Notes under the pieces: generated by a model
Told to the model about the DNA's origin: nothing
Database searches by the model: none
The model's input: the letters and a program-made list of their open reading frames with translations, nothing else
Origin: Argentina anserina
Lineage: Eukaryota; Streptophyta; Magnoliopsida; Rosales; Rosaceae
Length of the DNA: 64,000 nucleotides
Reading direction: 5' to 3'
NCBI RefSeq assembly: GCF_933775445.1
Contig: NC_065873.1
Coordinates: 1,736,001 to 1,800,000 of the forward strand
Shown here: piece by piece, positions 45,201 to 57,699 of the stretch
Layout: each line of letters begins with the position of its first letter
How positions within the stretch are numbered: position 1 is the stretch's first letter
Translations under genes and position numbers: made by a program

Positions 45201-48200
45201 AATCCTCCCATAAACTGAATAATGCAGAATACATTCAGTTTTAACTCAGTGTGCAGTCGAACTCCAAGCAACCCCCTTAGCTTCTCAAAAACATCAAGCT
45301 TCAAAGGTTTGGTCAAAATATCAGCAACCTGTTCACTTGTTCCACAATAAGCTAACTCGACAACACCACTCTTTGTGAGATCACGTAAGAAATAAAACCT
45401 CAAATCAATATGCTTGCTACGACCATGTAACACAGGATTTTTAGACAACTTAATAGTGGAGCAATTGTCACAGAACAGAATCGTGCACTTATGTTGTGTC
45501 TAACTGAGACTTTCAAGCACCCTTCTCATCCAAACTTCTTGACAAGCCCAAGATGCTGCTGCCAAAAACTCTGCCTCAGTTTTGGACAAGGTTACCACTA
45601 GTTGTTTCCTTGAAGACCATGACACAGCCCCTTCACTCAACATAAATACATAACCAGAAGTACTTTTCTGATCATCCAAATCTCCAGCATAATCACTATT
45701 AGTATATCCATGCAATGTATCACCTCCACCTCTCTTATAAAACACACCAAATTTCAGAGTCCCTTTAATGTATCTGAGCACTCTCTTGGCTGCAAGCATA
45801 TGTGACTCAGTAGGAACTGCCATAAAATGACTTAAAAGAAAAACAACATACATAATGTCTAGTCTAGTGGCTGTAAGATATATGAGATTTCCGATCAGCT
45901 GCTTGAACAAAGTTTCATTCACTTTAGCTTTAACTCCTTCTTTTGTAAGCTTGAACCAGGAACTATCGAATTTTTCACAAGGTTGCTTATTTCCATCCCA
46001 AACCTTTCGAGTATTTCTCTAGCGACCTGAGTCTTGAACCACCTCAACACCTAGAAAATATCTCATTTTCCATATCAAACTCATGCTCCATAGATTTCTT
46101 AAATGATTCAAACATGATAGCATCATTCCCCGTGTAGATTAAATCATCAACATAGAGACTCACAATTAAAATCTTACCATCCTTCTCAGATTTAATGAAC
46201 GAAGTGTGCTCATAGCTGCATCGTTGAAAACCTTCCTTGAGAGAGTAATTTGATTCTGCTATACCAAGCACATGGGGCTTGCTTCAGCCCATACAGAGCC
46301 TTCTTAAGCTTATACACCTTCTCTTCTTCACCGTCTCGGACATATCCTAGTGGCTGCTCCACATACACATCTTCTTCCAACTCACCATGAAGAAATGCAC
46401 TTTTGACATCTAATTGATACACACTCCACCCTTTTTGTGCTGCAAGGACAAAACCATCCGAATTGTATCCCACCTTGCTACCGAAGCGAAAACTTCATTG
46501 TAATCAACCCCATGTTGTTGTGCATAACCTTTGGCTACCAGCCGTGCCTTGCATTTGTCAATCTCCCCATTCTCATTCAGTTTGGTCTTGTAAACCCACT
46601 TCACTCCAATTTTTTTTTGCTCTCTGAGGCAACTCCACAAGCTCCCAAGTATTATTTCTTTCAATTGCTTTTATCTCGAGGTCCATTGCAGCCTTCCACT
46701 TATCACTCATACCAACCTCCTCATACGAGCTTGGATCGGCATAAGAAATAAACATAGCCACATTCTGCACATCTTCTTCTAAACAAGAGCCAGGAGAAAA
46801 TTGCTCCCCACTAACATATTCCTTCATCCAATCTGGTTGCCTCCTATTTATCTTCTCATTCAAACTCAGTGAACTGTTCTTGTGCTTCTTCTTCCTTGTT
46901 GGAACCAGTCACTCCTTCAACTTCTTCTGCATTCTCACCATGCTCTTGTGCTTCTTCTCCTCCTTCTTCGTCTTCTTCATTCTCACTAACATCCCCAGCC
47001 ACATTTTCACTCTCATCATCACCCCAAAGTAAAATATCATGTTTCACTTCCTCATCATTCCTCCCCCAATTCCAACTCTCATTCTCTTCAAACACAACAC
47101 CCTACTTATCAGAATATTTTTAGCAACTGGATCATAAAGTCGATATGCCTTTGACTCCTCATTGATTCCAAGCAACACACATGCAATACTCTTGTCATCC
47201 AACTTCACTCTTTTCTCATCTGGAATATGTACACAAGGAAGACAACCAAACACCCTCAAATACTCCACATTAGGCTTGATTTCACTCCAGCTTTCTTCAG
47301 AGTTTTACCTTTGACTGCGGCAGTAGTGCTACGATTAAGAACAGCACTGTCCATCTTATTGCTTCAGGCCAAAAGGTTTTTGGTATCTTCTTCTCTGAGA
47401 GCATACATCAGACCATATTCATAATGGCTCGATTTTTGCGCTCAGCCACCCCATTTTGTGGAGGAGTGTAAGCTGCTGTAAGCTGTCTTTTTATACCACT
47501 GAATTTGCAAAACTCATTAAACTCAAATGAAGTAAATTCTCCTCCTCTGTATGTGCGTAAACAACATATAGAAGCACCTATCTCTATTTCAGCAAGAGCT
47601 TTGTAATTCTTAAAAGTTGGGAAAGCCTCTAACTTAGCAGTAAGAAAATATACTCATATCTTTCTACTATAATCATCTATGAAGCTTATAAGGTACCTCT
47701 TCTTGGAAATGTATATAGGAGTTACGGGACGGCAAATGTCAGCATGCACAAGTTGAAGTGGATGTGTAGCTCTCCATAGACTCTTCCTTGGTAATGCTTC
47801 CCTATGTTGTTTTCCTATCATGCAGTGTTCACATACCCTAGACGCAGTCTTGATATGAGGTAGCCCATTCACCATTTGCTTGTACTGCAATGTTCTCAAT
47901 CCTTTGTGACTTAAGTGACCGAACCTCCGATGCCATAACTTAGTTTTATCTTCAGCTGTTATTCGAAAACAAACCGGATCTTGTGCCACTATCCTTGCAT
48001 AGATCACAAACATCTGATTGGTTGTCATTTGAGATTGCATGATCAAGCCCCTCCTGGAATGATACACTTTACATGTTCCTTCTTTTATCAGAATGGTCAA
48101 ACCATGTTCCTGAAGTTGACCAATACTGAACAAGTTGTTCCTCAAATCAGGAACATAATACACATATGTGATTACCTATGTTATTCCATCAATCTTCAGC

Positions 48201-49385
48201 TTGATATTACCTTTCCCCATTACAGGCATCCTCATATTGTTACCGAGCTTCACCGAGTGCCTATACTCCTCATCAAGATTAGTAAACCATTGTTTGTTTC
48301 TTGCCATATGGTTGCTACACCCTGAGTCAAGAAACCACACACCTTCTCTATTGTAATTATTCATCTCAACATACGACATTAGAAGCAGCTCCTCATCTTC
48401 ATCCAATTCAACATAGTTGACTATTTTCTCCCAACTAGGACATTCATACTGAAAATGCCCAGCTTGTGGCATTTAAAACATTCCACAGTTGCTTTGTTAA
48501 AGCTCTGTCTACCTCCACTTCGTCCTCTTCCTCTAAAATCTCCACATCCTCTTCCTCCAAGCTTGTCTTCAACTGAGACTTTAAGAGCCTGTTCTTCTTT
48601 CTCATGTCCTCTTATCCTTTGTTCATGTACCACTAGCCTACTTTGCAATTCGTCGATTGTTAAAGTGTCCAAATCTTTTGATTCTTCCACAGAACAAACG
48701 ACATAGTCAAATTTTGGCATCATTGATTGTAGTATTTTCTCAATTATCACCACTTGATCCATTGTTTCACCATTAATCTTCATTTTATTGGCAATTATCA
48801 AGGTACAAGCAAAATACTCATCAACACTTTCTCCTACCTTCATCTGCAAGATTTCAAACTCTTTTCTTAGAGCATGTCGTTGTGGTCTCTGCACCTTACT
48901 GGTTCCTTGGTATTTCAGCTTCATGGAATCCCATATTTGTTTAGATGTATCCTTGACAAGGATAGTCTCCATAATTTTCCGATCTATGGCTAGAAACATA
49001 AATTTTTTTAACCTTGAGATATTTCAACTTCATCTTCTCCACCAACTTACGTTGTTCCTCCATTTGTTGGCGTCGCTCTTCCGACTGCTTATGCTGCCCT
49101 TCAATTTGCTGCGTCCTTTCTGCTACCACGGAGGAAAATGATCTTGGCTGACTAATTTCAGCCCCTTGTGGCATCGCTGGAATTCCTGGCTCTATGACAT
49201 CCCAACACTCCTTTGATCTAATGAATTTTTCCATTGTCATGGCCCAATGATTGTAGTAGCCATCGAACCTAGGAATTGCCATTGGCACAGAGCTTCCCTC
49301 TGTATCAATTCTCACTCTTTTTACTCACTCACTCTTTTCTGGCTCTCACTCACTCTTTTTTTCTTTTGGTCAGGCCCCTATGATG

Positions 49386-49523
49386 TGTCGGCGTGAGTCC
49401 GGCCGAGAGTCACGGCCCGTGATTCCCTACGTGAATCACGAAGTAATTAGTGGTAGATTAGTTTATATATATAATTACAATCTGTGTATGAATTCATCAA
49501 GCAATTACAAGCTATTAATTCCA
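49386..49523 (+). repeat. 5' LTR of the inner copia element
   Basis: A 138-bp LTR beginning TGTCGGCGTGAGTCC and ending ATTAATTCCA, two bases before the primer site. Confidence 0.85.
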
Positions 49524-52500
49524 GTTGGTATCAGAGCCGAGTTTCTGGGTTTTTTTCTCTTTTTCCGGCCGGTCACCGCCCGCTGCTCCCTCACCGCTGC
49601 CTCCTCCCATCCGGCTCTGCCCCGCTGCCCACCGGCGCTCCTCGACGTCATCGTCCCTCCTCCCTGCCCCCCCCCACGATGATGAGTCTCCTCCGGCGCT
49701 GCTCTCCGGAAGCCGACCTTTTTTTTTTCGTCTCGAGTCTCGGCTTCCTTTCGCTCCGACCCGGCCCGGTCTAATTTTGACCCGGCCCAGCCCCAGATTC
49801 GACACTACCTGACCCGATCAACTTAACCCGACCCGGTCAACTCAACCCGACCCGGCCCGGCCAGATTAAGCAGCTTTTTCCTGTCAGTGCATATTCACTA
49901 ACACTGCAAGTGCACCGAAGACAGATTTTTCTCTGTTTTTTGTGCTTTTCTTCCTACCTAATCTCTGCTTTTTCAAATTGTTTCTTTTTCAATGGGTTAT
50001 GGACACGAAGCGGAGGGTTCTCAGATCCCTGGTGTTCCAACATTTAAAGTATTTGTCAAGGGTTCTGACAGTGGTTCATTTGGGGGCGCCAAACTCAACG
50101 GAACCAATTTCTGTAAATAGAAATGACTTATGGCTGCTCATCTTCGCGGCATGCACAAGATGGGGCATGTCACCGGCATCACTAAGGCTCCTAGTCCTGA
50201 GGATATTGTTGCCTACAATAAATGGGATGACGACGATGGTCTTGTCATGTCCGTCTTGTGGACATCTATGAATGATGAGATAGTTGATCTGGTGGAGGGA
50301 TGTGCCACTGCGCAGGCAATATGGGAGACATTGGCCGGCTTATATACTAATGGTTCTGATTTCATACAGGTTCATGAGTTAATGTGTACAGCTTTGGCAT
50401 TACACCAGGATGGACTGAGATTGTTATGAAACGTCCTTGCATGATAAAAAATCAAGAAGATATTATTTGGTACCAAAAGGAGAAGGAGCTTGAACGAGTT
50501 CACCATTTCCTGAAAGGTCTTGATGCAAAGCATAATAGTGCGAAAGGCGAATTGCTCCGAATGACCGAACCACCTAGCCTCCTCACCGCTTTCACCTATA
50601 TCCGAAAGGATGAGTCTCAGCAGGAGAGTATTCTTCAGGCACCGGCTGTCGTTTCCAGTCTTACTGTTCATGCTAGATCTCCGGCACCAATCGTTCTGCA
50701 AGCAACTTCTGCTCCACTTCATCGACAAGGACCACCACTAGGCTTCGGGAATCAGCCCCGCCTCCTTGCTCTTACTGCCATAATACTAACCATACTCGTG
50801 CGACCTGTTGGAAATTGTATCCACACCTTAGGCCTAAGAGGCCTCATTCTCGTCCCCAGGCAAAAGTAGCTATTCAATTAGTTCCAGAACTAGATATCTT
50901 TAGTGTGGTTGGGCATGATCATCATACCGCTGGAGGAGCACCTAGAGCCTCCATCGCAGGTCGTGGTCAAATTGGTATGGCTTTTAATATTTCGAACTTT
51001 GTTAGTTTTGATACATGGATTATTGATTTTGGTGCATCTAATCATATGACAAATCTTATTTTACCGTACTGTCTTCTCCACCCGTACCCTATGTTACTAA
51101 TGCTAATGGTGAAGCATTCCCCGTGTTAGGGATATGGTCCGTTCGTATTACTCCCACTATAGAGCTTCACAATGTACTCTATGTACCTACTTTATCTCAT
51201 CATTTGATATATGTTCCCTAATTGAACGCTGACGCTCAGTGCTCTGTGACTTTTTTCCTATGTATGTGATATTTCAGGATCTTCTTACCGGAAAGATAAT
51301 TGGTCGGGGGTATCTGAGGGGCCGGTTGTTTCATCTGGATCTGACATACGCAGGGGAAAAACCAAGGGGTCAGTCTCAGATCGCTTTACTCTCCACTTCT
51401 GACAAGCTAAGTGAAGTTTGGTTATGGCATCGTCGCTTAGGGCATCCATCTTTTAGTGTTATGAAAAAATCCATGCCTACTTTGTTTATTCATGTGGACG
51501 AGTCTTTTTTATGTTGTGAGACATGTGTTTTGGGCAAGAGTCATCGATCTACTTATTCCCCTAGTACCACTACTAAAAGTATTATTCATTTTAAGTTAAT
51601 TCATTATGATGTTTGGGGACCCTCTAAAGAGTCTACTGTGTCAAGAATGCGGTATTTTGTGTCATTTATTGATGATTGCACACGTCTTTCATGGATTGTT
51701 CTTCTTAAAAATAAAGATGAGGTTTTTCCAGCTTTTCGTGCCTTCCATACCTCTGTCCACACATAATATAATGCCACCATTCGCGTTCTTCGTTCTGATA
51801 ATGGGGGGGGGGGGGAATATGTGAATCATGTCTTTCAGCAGTTCTTTAACACACACTGAATTATTCATCAAACAACGTGTCCTTACACACCTGAGCAAAA
51901 TGGGGTTTCTGAAAGAAAAAAATCGTCATTTAATTGATATGGCTCGGTGTCTTCTTTTTAGTGCCCACATGCCTAAATACCTTTGGGGTGATGGTGTTAT
52001 TACTTCTGCCCACCTCATTAATCGTCTTCCATCTCATGTCCTTCAGGGAAAAGTTCTCTATGAGGTGCTTGCATCACATGTCTCATTACCCTATTTTCAT
52101 AATCTTCCTGCCCGTGTTTTCAGTAGTGTTGCTCTTGTTTATCTTTCACAACATCAGCGGTCTAAGTTGGATGCCCGGGAAGTTAAATGTGTGTTTGTTC
52201 GGTACGGAAGACATCAGAAAGGGTACCTGTGCTATCATCCCCCTACCCGGAAGTACTATGTCACTATGGATGTTACCTTTTTCGAGGACATGAGTTATTT
52301 TACCTCTTCTGATACTACTCTTCAAGGGAGAATTCATATTTTGAAGAGCTGTATCATGGAGAGGGGGAGACGAGTGAGCCAGTCGATATAGTAACAGGTT
52401 CCGTTGAGATTACCAATGTGTCAGCTACACATGCACCACCGGATATAGTCAGTCCAGAGATTTAGGCACCAGAAGCTGACAACACAACTGCTCCTCATGT

Positions 52501-54290
52501 CTCTCGTACAGTTGTTTATACCCCTGACCAATGCTCTCTTGGTACAGAAGATCACTTATCTGAGGTTAGTCATTCTATTAGGGCTAATAGTAGACAATAT
52601 GTTTTGCCCAATAGGTCTACTCGGGGTCAACCAACAAAAAAATATGAACATACCCTTCAGACTAAAGCTAAGTATCATGTGGCAAATTTTATATCTACCA
52701 AAAGATTATCTAAGTCATATGAGTCATTTGTGAATCAAATATCTACTGTATCAGTACCTAACAAAGTGCAGGATGCATTGGGATATCCAAAATGGAAGAA
52801 AGCAATGGAGGAAGAGATGGAAGCATTACAAAAAAACAATACTTGGGAGCTTGTACCTGCACCACATGACAAGAAGGTTGTAGGATGTCGTTGGGTGTTT
52901 ACAGTGAAGCATAATCCAGATGGGTCAGTAAGCCGATATAAAGCACGCCTAGTAGCGAAGGGGTTCACTCAGACATATGGCATAGACTATGATGAGACAT
53001 TTGCACATGTTGCAAAGATAAACACTATCCGGGTATTGCTCTCTTTTGCTACTAACTTGAACTGGTCACTTAGGCAGTTTGATGTTAAGAATGCATTCCT
53101 TCATGGAGAACTAACATAGGAAGTATACATGGATGTTCCGCATGGATATGTGGCCGCTTCTCCAACTACCTCTGTATGTAGATTGAGAAAGTCTTTGTAT
53201 GGTCTTAAACATTCACCTCGTGCTTGGTTTGGAAGATTCTCACAATTCATGAGGAACATTGGCTACACACATAGTAATTCAGACCACACGTTATTTCTCA
53301 AATATCAACAAGAAAATGTAACAGCCCTAATTATATATGATGATGATATGGTAGTTACGTGGAATGATATTGATGAGGTGGATATATTACAAAAACAGCT
53401 TGCCATAGAGTTTGAGATGAAGGACCTAGGTACACTCAAATACTTCTTAGGCATTGAAGTAGCTCGAGGAAGCGATGGTATCTATCTGTGTCAGAGGAAG
53501 TACATTCTTGATCTACTAACAGAGACATGTATGTTGGACTGCACTCCTATTGAGCAGAACCATCGGTTAGCAGAGTATTCAGATCAAGTCCCTACTGAAA
53601 AACCTCATTATCAGAGGCTAGTTGGATGCCTAATTTATCTATCACATACCAGACCAGATATCGCGTATGCAGTAAGTGTAGTGAGTCAATTCATGCATAA
53701 TCCCAGTGAGGACCACATGGATGCTGTTGTAAGGATTTTGAGGTACTTGAAGTCAGCACCATGGAGAGGAGTAATGTTCTCTAATCATAATAATATCCTT
53801 GAAATTTGTGGCTTCACAGAAACAGACTGGGCTGGAAATATTACAGATCGAAGATCCACATCAGGGTACTTTACCTTTGTTGGGAGTAATCTTGTTACAT
53901 GGAAGAGTAAGAAACAAAAAGTGGTAGCACGATCTAGTGCTGAAGCATAATACAGAGGTATGGCTCAGGGAGTGTGCGAATTGTTATGGCTTAGAAATTT
54001 GCTACAAGATTTGGGTATTAAGCCTAAATGTGCTATGCAGCTGTACTGTGACAACAAGGCAGCTATTGATAATTCACATAATCCTGTGCAACATGATCGT
54101 ACAAAACATGTGGAGGTTGATCGTCACTTTATAAAAGAGAAGTTAGACGCGAAGATCATTAGTTTTCCTTTTGTTTCTACAGAAGAGCAACTTGCCGATA
54201 TGCTCACAAAAGGAGTGTCTAAAAAGGTATTTTATGATTCACTTAGCAAGTTGGGTATGATTGATATGTATGCACCAACTTGAGGGAGAG

Positions 54291-54402
54291 TGTCGGCGTG
54301 AATCCGGCCGAGAATCATGGAGTAATTAGTGGTAGATTAGCTTATATATAGAATTACAATCTGTGTATGAATTCATCAAGCAATTACAAGCTATTAATTC
54401 CA
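54291..54402 (+). repeat. 3' LTR of the inner copia element
   Basis: A 112-bp partner of the 5' LTR. It lacks about 26 bases (the CCCGTGATTCCCTACGTG region) and otherwise matches closely. Confidence 0.85.
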
Positions 54403-54425
54403 CTTGATGGGGCTCTGATCCTAGA

Positions 54426-54704
54426 TGTTGAAAAACCAAAAACTAATGCAGAATAACTCTCAGTGCTTTAGCTGAATGATTCTTATTAAATGAAGAAACT
54501 ACTTAGGTTATATATATAGCCATAACATAACAAGAAATCAAAAACAAATCCACGACTTTAACAACCCCTAAGTTCGTGGTCTACTAACTGAAGAATAGAG
54601 CAAACTCTAACAAACTAATAATTAGGAGTTATTATCAAACATGAAAACCAGAATCCTAACAGAAGGGAATAATACAATCATCATCCAAGCCAACGACTCT
54701 AACA
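54426..54704 (-). repeat. 5' LTR of the outer copia element
   Basis: A 279-bp partner of 44910-45200. It differs by scattered substitutions and a short indel near 54625, so insertion is not very recent. Confidence 0.9.
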
Positions 54705-54910
54705 AGAACACGTCAGCTATGACCACCCTTATCATCTTAAGCTCCCAGCTATACCCTCATCATTGTCAGAAGAAAATGAAGTTCGATCACAACGTGAGAA
54801 ATCTGCAGATAAAGGTGAAGATGTGATTGGAGTAGTCTTCACTTGTGCAATTGGAAACCAATTCAAAGAAGACAGAGTTAGATAACACAGCTGATCGAAG
54901 CACAGAAACG

Positions 54911-56075
54911 ATGCCATCCAAACTCTTGTAAATTACAGTTTTTGTTCTTTCATATATGGATCCTCCTTTAATTCCTGAATCTGATTTGAGGTATAATTGT
55001 CTTTTTTTTTTTAAATAAATTGTTGCTTTAGTGTTTAAAAATCAAAACCAACCAAACAAGTTTAGCACAATAGCACATATGTTAATGCCAAATTTTCATC
55101 AACAGGTTTTGACACAGGATCTGATTTTTATAAAAATGGAAGCATCTTATTAGAGGATCTGATTGCCTCTTGCGATGGAAAATCTAATCCCATTCGTCAT
55201 TACTCTGCTGATGAACTCATCACGGCAACCAACAACTTTGACCCTGTTAACCTTGTTAAACAGGAAGGATATTACAAAATGTTCAGAGGAATTCTCGAAA
55301 ACCGAGATGTTATCATTAAGAAGATGGAGATTAGGGATCTTGCTATTCGTGACCTTATAATATCAATGCAGATGAGCACTCACAAGAATGTTTCGAAACT
55401 ACTGGGCTGCTGCTTAGAGTTCCGTGTGCCAGCAATAGTGCACGAATATGCAGCGAAAGGAGTTCTCAACTCTAAAGGAGGTTATGGGGAAAATGAGTCC
55501 TTCCCATGGAGAACTAGACTACGTATCGCAAAGCAGGTTGCTAATGCAGTTACATATCTCCATACAGCCTTCCCCAGAACCATTATTCATCGAGACCTAA
55601 AGCCTACAAATATTGTCTTGGACGCTGACTTTGCTCCCAAATTATTTAACATCTCGACTTCCGTAACCATTCCTCCTCAGCAATCGCATGTCGAAGATCG
55701 TGTGATTGGGACATTCGGATACCATGACCCTGCGTATTATGCATCTAGTATGGTTACATGAAAGACTGATATATATAGTTTCAGTGTTACTTCACTTGTT
55801 TTCTTGACGGGTCGAATGGCTGTGCAACGAGAAACAGAAAGGGCGTCGACCAGCATTGTGCCTTATGCAAACTCACATGCCTCCACTGACCAGTTTAAGA
55901 AGATTGTGGATCCTAAAATACTGGAGGAGTTAGAAGGAGAAGATAATAAGCAAGCACAAGAACAACATTTGCATGATTTCCTAACACTGGTATTGTTATG
56001 CACTTGAAGCGAGACCAGACATGATCGATGTCGCCAAGGAACTTGTACGAATTGAGAAGTCTATTATTCCTTGTT
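54911..56075 (+). pseudogene. ZED1-related kinase copy F, broken
   Basis: A tiny leader exon at 54911-54927 (MPSKL, donor GTAAAT) is followed by the kinase from about 55106. The segment between acceptor and LLEDLIASCDGKSNPIRHYS is shortened. The frame is open to 55758 and includes VIIKK, HRDLKPTNIVLD (HRD present), NIS in place of DFG, and DPAYYASSMVT. Then TGA at 55759-55761, a second TGA at 56005-56007 and a small deletion before RPDMIDVAKEL break it. The distal promoter was cut off by the copia insertion about 200 bases upstream of the leader exon. A truncated N-terminal product is possible but unlikely to be functional. Confidence 0.8.
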
Positions 56076-56612
56076 AGCCGGCCAGTTATCCAGTTATCCT
56101 TTACATTTGTATTCAACAGAGACCATTCGATTTAGCAAAAACTCAGATTGTACTTCAGATCGAGGGGTTGTGTTAATTGGAAGACCTAATTTGTTTGTGT
56201 GATCTTTCATATTGGAAGTTCTTGCCATCTAGCTATCAATATTCACATTTGTGAAAATGTTGGGAGTTTAGGATTGGTGTGATGAAACGTCACAGCCTTC
56301 TTTTGCTGCCAAACTGCTACACAAAATGGAGGAAACCTAGTGATTACTAGGAGGAAATATCACCTCATCAGTCTTTCAACTTTAATAAAGAAACAAAAAC
56401 TTAGCTTGAAGGCAGCCAACAAAATCTGTTGTCCCTGTTGAAATTTGATTCCGCATTTGTATATTTTTCGAGCTTACATTCTAATCTCATCTATTGTTGA
56501 ATTGTTGGAGATTGCAAAAAAAGAAAAAAGTTGCATTCTCTAGTTTTTTTTTTTATAAAGAAAATACTCAAATTAGTTGTTGTTTAGTTCTCCATCAAGT
56601 TCTGGTAAGAGT
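56076..56612. other. Kinase F 3' region and conserved spacer
   Basis: Shared 3' flank and the GCTACACAAAATGGAGG spacer of the repeated unit, ending at the inverted-repeat element. A duplicated AGTTCTGGTAAGAG lies at about 56599-56632, across the element's left end. Confidence 0.5.
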
Positions 56613-57596
56613 GGGCAAGTTCTGGTAAGAGCCACTCTCCGAGAGCCTAATTCAAATTTGCTTACGTATCTATTAATGATAGATCAACTACGAATTAGAT
56701 GCAAACGACAGTTAAACTTTGAGACGTTAGGAAAAAAGGGGTAAGTTGTGGAAGTGGAGGAGGGTAAATCTGACTTGGGCTTTACTCTCTTGACCACACT
56801 TGCGAAGTCGTCAAATTTGAGACTGAAGTGGGTAGGAGGACTGTGAGATGAAGCCATTTTGGGGAAATCTCAGAGCAGAGGTTAAAGAGCTTCTTCCGCA
56901 AGATGACGAGGCCATATTTAAAGACAAGAAATCCCAGAATTAACTCTTTTTTGGCATTCATGTTTGTTGTGTATACTTAATTCCATTATAATGGTGTCGG
57001 CGACTCCACCACTGGACGATTCTCAGATCGGAATCTCAAATTGTAATCCTTTTCACTTGATTTCGGCAGCATAGGAGTGAGGTTGAATTCGTAAGCTTTT
57101 GAATTCGATACATTAGTGGAAGAAGCTATATAGCTAGTCTTACCAGTATGAGAATAGGTCGCCGGAGTTCTACAATTACACATCTCTGCCCCAATTACTA
57201 TTTAATTGAAAAATAGCTGCTTGTTCGATCGATCGACAAGAATTCCAGAGCTCTGACGAGCTTCTCTAGCCTCCAATCGGTGAGCACAACTTATAATCTT
57301 GACCCCAGCTTGACTCTACCCTCAATTTCTTAGATCGGAGCCTAATGGCGTTTCCTTCATTCTCTGGTTCGTTTACCTCATCGACTTTATATGCTTGAAT
57401 TCGAAATTGGATGAGTTTTGAATTGGGGTGATTTCCGATCGGTCGCCGATTTCTAGTAATGGAGAACTGATCCACGAGAACAACACCACACGTGATCAAA
57501 TTTTTACCTTTGCCACTGTCAAGTTAAAGACACCAGACGCCATCTAAAAGTAAAAGCCTGGACTCTCGGAGAGTAGGCGCTTAACAGGCGTTGCCC
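56613..57596. mobile_element. Terminal-inverted-repeat element, about 984 bp
   Basis: The left end GGGCAAGTTCTGGTAAGAGC and the complement of the right end GGGCAACGCCTGTTAAGCGC match imperfectly. Both continue into ACTCTCCGAGAG, giving inverted repeats of about 35 bases. AGT on both sides (56610-56612 and 57597-57599) is a candidate 3-bp target duplication. No transposase is seen. The interior contains frames (56986-57183, 57266-57499 on the minus strand) that may be captured host DNA; not recognised. Confidence 0.65.
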
Positions 57597-57699
57597 AGTT
57601 CTCCTCCTTCAAACTAGTTTGTTTTGCTGGGCTTTGTGCCCCTGTGTAACCAAAAAAATAATAATAATAAAAAATAATGAGCTTCAGACTTAAACCCAA

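Larger units (their letters stand above)
49386..54402 (+). mobile_element. Ty1/copia retrotransposon (inner, nested element)
   Basis: A plus-strand element of about 5.0 kb with short LTRs at 49386-49523 and 54291-54402. The primer site TGGTATCAGAGC is at 49526-49537 (initiator-Met tRNA complement) and the purine tract TGAGGGAGAG at 54281-54290. Domains: gag (about 49990-50870, broken), integrase (WLWHRRLGHPSF...CETCVLGKSH, about 51418-51540, then the core), reverse transcriptase (52740-53500) and RNase H (53810-54283). Disabling changes include a 13-G run at 51803-51815, TAG at 53117-53119, TAA at 53948-53950, and the catalytic box read as YDDD (53336-53347) instead of YVDD. A candidate target duplication TGATG lies at 49381-49385 and 54405-54409, two bases beyond the 3' end. 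Confidence 0.9.
44905..54709 (-). mobile_element. Ty1/copia retrotransposon (outer element), with a nested copia element
   Basis: LTRs TGTTGAAAAACC...GACTCTAACA lie at 44910-45200 (291 bp, 3' LTR of this minus-strand element) and 54426-54704 (279 bp, 5' LTR). The perfect 5-bp target duplication AGAAC is at 44905-44909 and 54705-54709. A polypurine tract (complement of AATCCTCCCATA) abuts the left LTR. The primer-binding-like ATCAGAGCCCC abuts the right LTR. Without the inner element it is about 4.8 kb. Minus-strand domains in order: gag (49315-48420) with a CFKCHK zinc knuckle, protease DSGCSNHM (about 48330), integrase HRRFGHLSH...CEHCMIGK (about 47950-47820), reverse transcriptase with YVDD (46154-46143), RNase H (45922-45170). 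Many frameshifts make it inactive. Confidence 0.92.

Noticed and set aside
46869..47123. Ser-rich plus-strand frame
   Set aside because: Antisense of an acidic linker in the outer copia polyprotein.
49515..49812. Pro/Arg/Gly-rich frames on both strands
   Set aside because: GC-rich leader of the inner copia element; copia gag begins further right.
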